Source: Eubacteriaceae bacterium
Lineage (GTDB): Bacteria > Bacillota > Clostridia > Lachnospirales > Lachnospiraceae
Direction: 5' to 3'
DNA: 53,098 nucleotides
NCBI GenBank assembly: GCA_910575665.1
Contig: CAJTFB010000028.1
Coordinates: 1-53,098 of the forward strand
How positions within the stretch are numbered: position 1 is the first letter of the stretch; every line of letters starts with the position of its first letter. Of the stretch, positions 36,950 to 43,892 are shown in pieces. The notes below the pieces were generated by a model. It ran no database searches and was not told where the DNA came from. It saw only the letters and a list, made by a program, of their open reading frames with translations. A program made the position numbers and the translations under genes.

Positions 36950-37441
36950 CTAGAGAAATAATGCAGTAAAAGTTCCTGCTGCCACCACGCTGAGCGTATA
37001 CATAATCACGCCCGCTAGAAGCACACCACCCATAGCTGCTAACGCACTGGACTTGAAATCCATATCCAGAAGACTTGCTGCCAGTGTACCAGTCCATGCA
37101 CCTGTCCCTGGAAGGGGAATACCAACAAATAAAAGAAGTGCTACAAAAAGGCCTTTTCCTGCCTTTTCCTGAAGTTTTTTTCCTCCCTTTTCGCCTTTTT
37201 CCAGGCAAAAAGTGAAAAACTTTCCGATAACTGGCTTGTCCGCCCCCCATTCCAGCAGTTTTCTGGCAAAGAGGTAGATAAATGGAACCGGAAGCATATT
37301 TCCCACCACTGCTACGACAAAAGATATCGGCATGGAAATATCATATCCCGCCGCCATATAGGTCGCTGCAATGGGAATCGCTCCCCTCAATTCAACGATA
37401 GGTACCATAGATACTAAAAAAACAATCAAATACTGTAACAT
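36950..37441 (-). CDS. Small multidrug-export-like membrane protein (COG2426 type)
   Basis: The 163-residue protein has four or five transmembrane helices. It begins MLQYLIVFLVSMVPIVELRG, where the PxxELRGAIP motif is the family mark. The second conserved part is FVGIPLPGTGAWTGTLAA. Despite the Pfam name, export activity is not well shown for this family. It follows the phosphoesterase gene by 47 bases and is probably in its operon. Confidence 0.88.
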   Translation of the reverse strand: MLQYLIVFLVSMVPIVELRGAIPIAATYMAAGYDISMPISFVVAVVGNMLPVPFIYLFARKLLEWGADKPVIGKFFTFCLEKGEKGGKKLQEKAGKGLFVALLLFVGIPLPGTGAWTGTLAASLLDMDFKSSALAAMGGVLLAGVIMYTLSVVAAGTFTALFL

Positions 37442-37488
37442 TTTATATTAATCCTTTCATTTATGGTATTGCCGGCGAGAACGGCATG

Positions 37489-37971
37489 TCATATTTTACA
37501 AATCTCAACCTGAATTTCTCCACCCTCTACGAAATCAATTACCGCAAAAGTAGGAATGCCATCACCCTGTCTCGGTTTGGAGATGCTGCCCGGATTTAGG
37601 ATCGTCAGTTGGGAGGTCTGCTCCAAAAAAGGAACGTGAGTGTGACCATACATAACGATATCCGCTTCCTGTTCCAATGCCCAATACTTAAGGATATTCA
37701 CTCCGCCAACCACGTGCTGTCTGTGCCCGTGAGTCATAGCGATGCGGTGGCCATGCAACGGAAACACTAGAAACTCCGGCGCTTTCGATGACCAGTCGCA
37801 ATTTCCCCTGACCATATATACAGGTCCTGGAATGGAATTTCTCAACCTGTCACCATGATTCTCCACGTCTCCCAGGAAAAAAACTCCCTCTACTTCTTTA
37901 TATTGTTTGATGATGTCCAGCATTTTCTCATCTCTTCCATGCGAGTCGCTGAACACTAGATATTTTGCCAT
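37489..37971 (-). CDS. YfcE/MJ0936-family metallophosphoesterase
   Basis: A 160-residue calcineurin-fold phosphoesterase. Metal ligands are visible in order: FSDSHG (D, H), FLGDVENHG (D), VRGNCDW (N), MTHGH (H) and YGHTHVP (H-x-H). It hydrolyses phosphodiesters in vitro in known members; the physiological substrate is unclear. It is typically next to rdgB, as here (52-base gap). Confidence 0.93.
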   Translation of the reverse strand: MAKYLVFSDSHGRDEKMLDIIKQYKEVEGVFFLGDVENHGDRLRNSIPGPVYMVRGNCDWSSKAPEFLVFPLHGHRIAMTHGHRQHVVGGVNILKYWALEQEADIVMYGHTHVPFLEQTSQLTILNPGSISKPRQGDGIPTFAVIDFVEGGEIQVEICKI

Positions 37972-38023
37972 ATCATATTTTCTCCTGATAAAGGTGTCGT
38001 CAGTACAACAAATACTGCATGTA

Positions 38024-38608
38024 CTACTTTAATTTCTCTACCATTTTCCTCAATGCAATCCCCCGATGGCTGATGCGGTTCTTTTCCTCCGGCTCCAGTT
38101 CTCCGGTAGTGCAGCCCCGTTCTGGCAGATAAAAGATCGGATCATAACCAAATCCATTGGTTCCTTTGGGTTCATGTGCCAGTACTCCTTCAATTACCCC
38201 TCTGGTGGTATCGATTCTTCCATCTGGGTAAGCACAGGCGATCACACACACAAACCGCGCCGTCCGTTCACCTTCTTGGGCTGCTTCGCAGCGACGGAGC
38301 AGGTCTGCATTTTTTATATCGTAGGATGTCTCTTCTCCCAGATATCTAGCAGAATAGATGCCAGGCTCACCATTCAGATAATCTACTTCAAAACCAGAAT
38401 CATCCGCTAGCACCATCTCTCCCGTCTCTTCACAGATGGCCCTTGCTTTGATCACAGCATTTTCTTCAAAACTGGCTCCGTCTTCCACGATATCTGTATG
38501 TATGTCCAAATCTTTGAGAGAATATACGTCATAACCCTCTCCCAGAATCTGTCGGATTTCATTTACTTTTCCCTGATTATTGGTCGCAAATATAAGTTTC
38601 CTTGCCAT
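38024..38608 (-). CDS. rdgB: dITP/XTP pyrophosphatase (non-canonical purine NTPase)
   Basis: RdgB removes dITP and XTP from the nucleotide pool. I start it at ATG 38608 (MARKLIFATNNQGKV), with TGAGGAAT upstream. The longer frame to 38686 runs into the repeat flank. Motifs: FATNNQGKVNEI for triphosphate binding, ADDSGFEVDYLNGEPGIYSA for metal and base, TNGFGYDPIF, and the C-terminal ISHRGIALRKM. Length 194 residues is typical. Confidence 0.96.
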   Translation of the reverse strand: MARKLIFATNNQGKVNEIRQILGEGYDVYSLKDLDIHTDIVEDGASFEENAVIKARAICEETGEMVLADDSGFEVDYLNGEPGIYSARYLGEETSYDIKNADLLRRCEAAQEGERTARFVCVIACAYPDGRIDTTRGVIEGVLAHEPKGTNGFGYDPIFYLPERGCTTGELEPEEKNRISHRGIALRKMVEKLK

Positions 38609-38675
38609 AATATTCCTCATTTCTTTCTTAGTATAATCGGTACAGCGTAAAATAGCAAGCACATTTTTCCGTAAA

Positions 38676-38994
38676 AGTAAAGCCAAGCGTATGAGAATTC
38701 ACCATGCCTGCATGAGGGGATTCTCATACATTTGGCGCACCTCCGGAATGAGCAGGCAGGGCGACAGCCCGTACTGCGAATTCCGGGGGCGAGTGCGGGA
38801 GTGCCAGCGGCACGAAGCAATCGACTTTTACATAAAGTAAAGCCAAGTGTATGAGAATTCACCATGCCTGCATGAGGGGATTCTCATACATTTGGCGCAC
38901 CACCGAAATGAGCAAGCAGGGCGACAGCCCGGATTGCGAATGCAGGTGACGATTGCGAGAGTGCCAGCGGCACGAAGCAATCGACTTTTACATA
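38676..38994. repeat. Tandem pair of about 160-bp REP-like palindromic elements
   Basis: Copy 1 is 38676-38835 and copy 2 is 38836-38994, with high identity. Each starts AGTAAAGCCAAG and has a hairpin GTATGAGAAT/ATTCTCATAC followed by TTTGGCGCACC. Each ends GCCAGCGGCACGAAGCAATC and ACTTTTACAT. The spacing between copy starts is exactly 160 bases. The core AGCCAAG-hairpin-TTTGGCGC also appears in element E at 40592. Short open frames inside are by-products of the repeat. Confidence 0.85.
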
Positions 38995-39063
38995 TGGGGG
39001 TGCCGCTGAAAGCAACATAGAAGTTTAAAAAGGTACTGCCTTTATTACACACAATCCGACAAA

Positions 39064-40212
39064 TTAGTGCCTTGGAGGCTTTGTCCCCATGTACTGATAA
39101 AGATAGGTCTTCATCATGCCGTTATAGATCTTCCGGTTTTTCGTCGCTTTTTTTCCGATAGCCTTCTGGGCTTCCTCAAAACCGCTCAGTAGGAAGAAAG
39201 ACCAAGTCTCATTTTCTCGAATGATATTGCCAATGGTGCGGTATAATAGTTCCATTTCCTTTTTAGATGAAAGCCTCTCTCCATAGGGCGGATTAGATAT
39301 AACAAAACCATATTTTTTCGGTGAACTAAAATTAATGATATCTCTCTGTTGAAAATGGATCTGCTTGTCCACACCGGCAAGTGCCGCATTTGCCCTTGCC
39401 ATTTTCAGAACTTCTCCGTCGATATCGTAGCCCTGTATGTTGACCTCTGCTTCTTCTTCCATTAGATCAGAAGCTTCCTCTACCACTGAGTACCACTCCT
39501 TTTTAGGAATAAGATTGGTCCATCCCTCGGCAGTAAATTCTCGGTTCATCCCTGGAGCTATATTCATGGCGATCATCGCCGCTTCAATGAGAATCGTCCC
39601 ACTTCCACAAAATGGATCCACCAAAATCCGATCCTTCTTCCACGGTGAAAGAAGGAGCATCGCTGCCGCCAGTGTTTCTGTAACCGGTGCGGGAGCCGTA
39701 TATTTTCGGTATCCCCTCTTGTGTAGAGATGTACCTGTCGAATCGAGCCCCACCGTCACAACATTTTTTAAAATACTGATACGAAGCGGATATTCTGCCC
39801 CGTCTTCTGTAAACCATTCCTGGTGATACGTCTGTTTCAGATTTTCTACTATTGCTTTTTTTACAATTCGCTGAATATCCGATGGGCTGAACAGCTGACT
39901 GTTTACCGAGGAAGCCTTTGCTACCCAGAATTTTCCATCCTTCGGAATGTATCTGTCCCATGGCAGTGCTTTTATATTCTCAAACAATTCATCAAAGGTA
40001 AATGCTTTAAATTCTGCTACCTTCAAAAGAATTCGTTCTGTTGTCCGCAGGAAAATATTTGCCCGACAAATCCCCTCCGCATCTGCCCGGAAGGTGACTT
40101 TTCCATTATCCACTGCCGAAATTTCGTAGCCAAGATCCAGAATTTCCCGCTTTAGCACTGCTTCCATTCCAAAATGGCAGGGTGCGATCAGCTCATACGT
40201 GTTATTTTTCAT
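39064..40212 (-). CDS. THUMP-domain class I rRNA methyltransferase (RlmL/YpsC-like)
   Basis: The 382-residue protein has an N-terminal ferredoxin/THUMP region (about 1-160, AVLKREILDLGYEIS), then a Rossmann methyltransferase with VDPFCGSGTILIEAAM at about residue 195. A GYDIDGEVLKMARANA segment and the amino-methylation motif NPPYGERL follow. The NPPY motif indicates N2-guanine methylation, as in RlmL-type 23S rRNA enzymes. Its start overlaps the rhodanese gene's stop by four bases, giving translational coupling. Confidence 0.92.
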   Translation of the reverse strand: MKNNTYELIAPCHFGMEAVLKREILDLGYEISAVDNGKVTFRADAEGICRANIFLRTTERILLKVAEFKAFTFDELFENIKALPWDRYIPKDGKFWVAKASSVNSQLFSPSDIQRIVKKAIVENLKQTYHQEWFTEDGAEYPLRISILKNVVTVGLDSTGTSLHKRGYRKYTAPAPVTETLAAAMLLLSPWKKDRILVDPFCGSGTILIEAAMIAMNIAPGMNREFTAEGWTNLIPKKEWYSVVEEASDLMEEEAEVNIQGYDIDGEVLKMARANAALAGVDKQIHFQQRDIINFSSPKKYGFVISNPPYGERLSSKKEMELLYRTIGNIIRENETWSFFLLSGFEEAQKAIGKKATKNRKIYNGMMKTYLYQYMGTKPPRH

Positions 40213-40529
40213 TCAGCGTTCGTTTCCTTTCTTTTCCATACCTTATATCCCTGGTATCCCCCGGCGATGCTGATGGCATAATAACCCTTCTTGTTCATCT
40301 CCCTCGCCGCATACATACTCTGATTCCCCCGTTCACAATAAAACACCACGGTATCGTATCTGTGGGTCCAAGTCTCTTTTTCCACCTGCCAGCGCTCATA
40401 AGGTATATTTTTGGCACCTTTTATATGGCCCTGTTCATAATCTTCTTCCTCCCGTAAATCTATGAGAATTGTTCCCGGTCTTCTGAGATAATTCTCTAGA
40501 TCCTGGATGGGTATTATCGAAAAACTCAT
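40209..40529 (-). CDS. Single-domain rhodanese (sulfurtransferase)
   Basis: From ATG 40529 (MSFSIIPIQDLENYLRR) the protein is 106 residues with one rhodanese domain: ILIDLREEEDYEQGHI, then the active-site Cys in VFYCERGNQS. The loop CERGNQS is of the sulfur-binding size. I prefer this start because the earlier in-frame ATGs (to 40691) read through a REP-like element. The RBS is weak, so 40565 (MSYNVIKKN) is possible. It overlaps the methyltransferase start, suggesting one transcript. Confidence 0.82.
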   Translation of the reverse strand: MSFSIIPIQDLENYLRRPGTILIDLREEEDYEQGHIKGAKNIPYERWQVEKETWTHRYDTVVFYCERGNQSMYAAREMNKKGYYAISIAGGYQGYKVWKRKETNAE

Positions 40530-40591
40530 ACTTATCACGTTCTTTTTTATTACATTATATGACATGATTATGTAAAACGTGACCCATAAGG

Positions 40592-40693
40592 ATAAGCCGA
40601 CAGCCAATTTTAGCTCGTCAAGCCAGTTCGCGGGCGGCGCCAAATTGAAATTCATACATTCCAGCTTGGCTTGTGCCTTCGCGTAAATCAAGC
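40592..40693 (-). repeat. Degenerate REP-like element E upstream of the rhodanese gene
   Basis: Minus strand: GCGAAGGC, then AAGCCAAGCTGGAATG, then CAATTTGGCGCC and CGACGAGC-like tail. It shares AGCCAAG and TTTGGCGC with the tandem copies at 38676-38994 and GCGAAGGC with elements A and B. Hairpin arms are shorter here. Boundaries are approximate. Confidence 0.5.
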
Positions 40694-40730
40694 CGCCCCC
40701 AAATGGTGACGGCCTGATCGCTGTGGCAAA

Positions 40731-41012
40731 CTACTTTGTGCTGTTGTAAGAATTGTTTGCATTCTTTGTAGAATTTTTGCTGGAATTCTTACTAGAGTTG
40801 TTGCTGGAATTGTTACTTGAGTTGCTGCTTGTGTTCTTCGTGCTGTTATTCGAATTGTTGTTTGTGCTGTTCTTGCAGCCTGAAGCGTTCCGGCAGTTTG
40901 AGCAGTTTGACCTGTTGTTAGTACTGTTGTTAGTACTATTCTTTGTGCTGTTGTTCGAGTTGTTGTTTGTGCTGTTCTTTTCATTGAAATCGTCTAAAAA
41001 ATTCTTAGCCAT
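40731..41012 (-). CDS. Asn/Ser-rich small protein of unknown function
   Basis: A 93-residue protein with a strong RBS (AGGAGG 8-9 bases before ATG). It starts MAKNFLDDFNEKNS and then becomes almost entirely Asn, Ser, Thr and Lys in short repeats such as NNSTKNS and SSNNSSNNS. A central patch holds three cysteines (NCSNCRNASGC). No signal peptide is present. Composition resembles some low-complexity spore-coat or exosporium proteins of Firmicutes, but that is a guess. The codon pattern (AAC/AAT with AGC) seems repeat-expanded. It lies alone between fbaA and the rhodanese gene. Confidence 0.7.
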   Translation of the reverse strand: MAKNFLDDFNEKNSTNNNSNNSTKNSTNNSTNNRSNCSNCRNASGCKNSTNNNSNNSTKNTSSNSSNNSSNNSSKNSSKNSTKNANNSYNSTK

Positions 41013-41085
41013 TGTTGTATTCCTCCTGTTTGTAATGTTTTACGTTACAGGAATAGTATGGCTTTTTTATATGACGTTATACGAA

Positions 41086-41949
41086 TCAAGCTTTTCCAAC
41101 TGAACCAAATAATTCCATTTTTTCTTTTACTGTAGCCTTGATGGCATCTGCGCCCGGAGCCAGAAGCTTACGTGGGTCAAAGCCCTTTCCTTCCAAATCT
41201 TTTCCAGCCTCGATATATTTACGTGTCGCATCCGCAAAGGATAGCTGACACTCTGTATTTACATTAATCTTAGAAACTCCAAGGCTGATCGCTTTTTTGA
41301 TCATATCCTCAGGGATCCCTGTTCCACCATGAAGTACCAACGGCATATCTCCTGTCAGCTGCTGTACAGCATCCAGTGTCTCAAAGCTGAGACCTGCCCA
41401 ATTTTCCGGATATTTTCCGTGAATATTGCCGATTCCCGCTGCCAGCATGGTGACACCAAGATCTGCGATCATCTTACATTCTTCTGGATCTGCACATTCT
41501 CCAGCGCCAACAACTCCATCTTCTTCCCCGCCGATGGAACCAACTTCTGCCTCGATGGACATTCCTTTTTCATTGCAGACAGCTACCAATTCTTTTGTTT
41601 TTGCCACATTTTCCTCGATGGGATAATGCGATCCATCAAACATAATAGAAGAAAAACCTGCTTCGATACATGCCTTTGCTCCTTCATAGCTGCCATGGTC
41701 AAGATGAAGCGCTACGGGAACGGTGATTCCAAGCTCCTCCAACATACCATTTACCATACCCACAACAGTCTTATAACCACACATGTACTTTCCTGCCCCC
41801 TCGGATACACCAAGAATAACAGGGGATTTTAACTCTTCTGCTGTGAGAAGAATTGATTTTGTCCACTCAAGATTGTTGATATTAAACTGTCCTACCGCAT
41901 ATTTTCCTGCCTTTGCCTTTGTAAGCATCTCTTTTGCTGAAACTAACAT
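41086..41949 (-). CDS. fbaA: Class II fructose-bisphosphate aldolase
   Basis: A zinc-dependent glycolytic aldolase of 287 residues. Zinc and substrate residues are visible: LHLDHGSYEG (Asp and His), EAEVGSIGGEEDG, IGNIHGKYP (His) and VLHGGTGIPEDM (His, phosphate site), then INVNTEC. It reversibly splits fructose-1,6-bisphosphate. It is full length, with the RBS GGAGGTAAGG before the ATG. The downstream neighbour is the Asn/Ser-rich gene. Confidence 0.96.
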   Translation of the reverse strand: MLVSAKEMLTKAKAGKYAVGQFNINNLEWTKSILLTAEELKSPVILGVSEGAGKYMCGYKTVVGMVNGMLEELGITVPVALHLDHGSYEGAKACIEAGFSSIMFDGSHYPIEENVAKTKELVAVCNEKGMSIEAEVGSIGGEEDGVVGAGECADPEECKMIADLGVTMLAAGIGNIHGKYPENWAGLSFETLDAVQQLTGDMPLVLHGGTGIPEDMIKKAISLGVSKINVNTECQLSFADATRKYIEAGKDLEGKGFDPRKLLAPGADAIKATVKEKMELFGSVGKA

Positions 41950-41998
41950 TTCCTTACCTCCATTTTATTTTGATCATCCCTCCCATAAGGAAGGATTA

Positions 41999-42508
41999 TT
42001 ATTTTCTACCGCAGCAATGTTTGTATTTTTTACCGCTGCCGCATGGACAGGGTTCATTTCTTCCTACCTTTGGTTCTTCATTGCGCACTGTACCAGAGTC
42101 CTTCTGTTTGCGGTACAACTCTTTCTGACGCTCCTTGGTCAGAATCTCGTCCCACTGGGGAAGCGTATACAGCCACTCGGCATTGCACTCGACCATATTG
42201 TAATATAATTTTTCACAATCAATATCGAGTTTTACCTGTGTGTCCTTCTCCATCGTGTCAATGGGATTGGGCTCCTTCAGACTATCGTTAATACCATCTA
42301 AAAATCCAACCATCATAGATAGGGGCACATCATATTTTTCTGCTAGTCCTTCTACTGTCCCCTCGACTACTTCCGCCGGGTTCGCCAGAAGCTGCTCATA
42401 GATTCCTCTTTCCAGTTCAAAATAATTTCTCCAAAGTTCTTCTCCCTTTTTGGAATTCTGCATATCCTCTGCGTATGCATAATCTCTCCATTCCTGTAAT
42501 AATGCCAT
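41999..42508 (-). CDS. SEC-C motif (zinc-binding) protein
   Basis: A 169-residue cytoplasmic protein with a helical N-terminal domain and a C-terminal SEC-C zinc motif, [17 protein letters not shown]. It resembles small SEC-C proteins of Clostridia, not SecA. Precise role unknown. It lies 49 bases upstream of fbaA in the same direction. The gene is preceded by repeat element F. Confidence 0.9.
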   Translation of the reverse strand: MALLQEWRDYAYAEDMQNSKKGEELWRNYFELERGIYEQLLANPAEVVEGTVEGLAEKYDVPLSMMVGFLDGINDSLKEPNPIDTMEKDTQVKLDIDCEKLYYNMVECNAEWLYTLPQWDEILTKERQKELYRKQKDSGTVRNEEPKVGRNEPCPCGSGKKYKHCCGRK

Positions 42509-42626
42509 TTAATTGTCCTCCCTGGCTTTTTCTCTGTTTTCATTCTGCCGGACAGGGCGGCAGCCCCATAATGTACTTAGTCTATCCTAATTTCTGTGCA
42601 CAGTGTTTGCACATACCAAGTTGCGC

Positions 42627-42816
42627 AAGCACTCACGTCGAAACCTTCGGTTTCTACGTGTTCGTTAGACTTCTCAATTCTTCACAAATTGCATAAGCAC
42701 TCACGTCGAAACCTTCGGTTTCTACGTGTTCGTTAGACTCACATAGACTTTCTGTCGCATACATTTGTCTGCAAGCAGACATGTATGCGACAAAAAGTCT
42801 GCGTTCGTGCTTATGC
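42627..42816. repeat. Palindromic repeat cluster F with identical 45-bp copies
   Basis: Two identical 45-base copies (42627-42671 and 42695-42739) run from AAGCACTCACGTCG to GTTAGACT. Each holds the hairpin GAAACC/GGTTTC. After copy 2 there is a large stem: AGACTTT-TGTCGCATACAT-TGTCTGC pairs with GCAGACA-GTATGCGACA-AAAGTCT (about 42745-42800). GCATAAGCAC (42691-42700) and GTGCTTATGC (42807-42816) close the whole block as an outer inverted repeat. It separates the amidase and SEC-C genes. It has no coding potential. Confidence 0.85.
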
Positions 42817-42841
42817 GTTCATTTTACCACAAAAAATGGTA

Positions 42842-43576
42842 TCAGGCAAGATATGAATCTATTCCATCCGCAATTCCCTTTACCATCTTTTTCTGATAGG
42901 AAGCCGAGGACATCTTCTGGTCCTCCGCCGGATTGCTCATAAAGCCCATCTCTATGATAGTTACAGGAATCTTACACCAGTTGATTCCTGTCATCGTGTC
43001 CGTATACATGACCCCGCGGTTCTTCGCTCCTGTGGCACGGCAGAAGGCAGCAATGACTTTTTTGGAAAATTTCTGGCTGGCGTTGCGCACCTTTTTTGAC
43101 AGATATCGGTTTTTGCTCGTTGGTGCGATAGTCAGCGCTCCACTGACCGACGAGCTAGAAGCAGAATTTGCATGAATTCTCACAAAGGCGTCTGCCTTTG
43201 CCCGATTTGCCATCTGAGCTCGTTGAACATTGGATATATTTACATTGTGGCTGGTGCGGACCATAACCACCTTGTAGCCCCGCTTTACCAGTTCTTTCTT
43301 TAACTTCTTAGCCACCTGAAGGTTCAGTTTATATTCAGGCAATTTTGTTGCACAGCCAGAAGTACCCGACGTCACCTTTGCCTTTTTTACAGAAGAGCCT
43401 GGACCATTTGGTTCCTTCGCGTTGTTTCCTCGCAACTGATGCCCTGCATCGATGGCGATAACCTTCTGTCTCGCCGCACAAGCTTCCTTTGCATTTGCCA
43501 CCGAAAGCGACAGGCACAAGCCTGTCAAAAAAACTGCCGTTGCTATTTTTATCCCTGTCTTCATGTTTAACTTCAT
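42842..43576 (-). CDS. Secreted N-acetylmuramoyl-L-alanine amidase (Amidase_3)
   Basis: Start ATG 43576 (MKLNMKTGIKIATAV) follows AAGGGAAAG; the frame also allows 43597. A signal peptide (about 1-35) is followed by an Amidase_3 domain. Zinc residues: His in AIDAGHQL, Glu in a later EYKLNL segment, His in RIHANSA. The catalytic Glu is in IIEMGFMSN. It should cleave the amide between MurNAc and L-Ala. No wall-binding domain is present. Confidence 0.92.
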   Translation of the reverse strand: MKLNMKTGIKIATAVFLTGLCLSLSVANAKEACAARQKVIAIDAGHQLRGNNAKEPNGPGSSVKKAKVTSGTSGCATKLPEYKLNLQVAKKLKKELVKRGYKVVMVRTSHNVNISNVQRAQMANRAKADAFVRIHANSASSSSVSGALTIAPTSKNRYLSKKVRNASQKFSKKVIAAFCRATGAKNRGVMYTDTMTGINWCKIPVTIIEMGFMSNPAEDQKMSSASYQKKMVKGIADGIDSYLA

Positions 43577-43691
43577 CTTTCCCTTCTCTCCTCTCATATG
43601 TTATGCCCATCTCTGGCTCAATAATGCCATTGAGTCAGCTCAAGGGCGCGGTTATCATTTCTCCGAAAGTCATTGAACCATACATAACGAC

Positions 43692-43716
43692 AAAAACCGC
43701 CTATCCAAGGCGGTTC
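43692..43716 (-). terminator. Terminator after tRNA-Leu
   Basis: Minus strand: AACCGCCT pairs with AGGCGGTT, followed by TTTTTG. Confidence 0.85.
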
Positions 43717-43731
43717 TCATCATTTTGTCAA

Positions 43732-43814
43732 TGCGGAGTATGGGACTTGAACCCACACGTCTCAGAGACACATGATCCTTAGTCATGCCTGTCTGCCAAT
43801 TCCAGCAACTCCGC
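43732..43814 (-). tRNA. tRNA-Leu (AAG)
   Basis: Minus strand: class II tRNA with a long variable arm (TGTCTCTGAGACGT). Acceptor GCGGAGT pairs with ACTCCGC. Anticodon stem CATGA/TCATG encloses CTAAGGA, giving AAG. No CCA is encoded. Confidence 0.92.
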
Positions 43815-43892
43815 ATGCAATTTAACACTGCTTGACTATAATACCAGATTTCTCCCTCATTGTCAAATGTTTTTTTATTTTTTTATCTATTT

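Noticed and set aside
38617-39052. Minus-strand open frames of 82 and 74 codons with similar cysteine-rich sequences
   Set aside because: They are translations of the tandem 160-bp palindromic repeat, without good ribosome binding sites.
40688-40984. 98-codon Thr/Arg/Gln-rich frame
   Set aside because: It is a shadow of the Asn/Ser-rich gene in another frame; the RBS belongs to the 93-codon frame.
42627-42739. Two identical 45-bp repeats as a possible CRISPR array
   Set aside because: Only two copies, the units contain internal hairpins and there is no cas gene or further spacer series.
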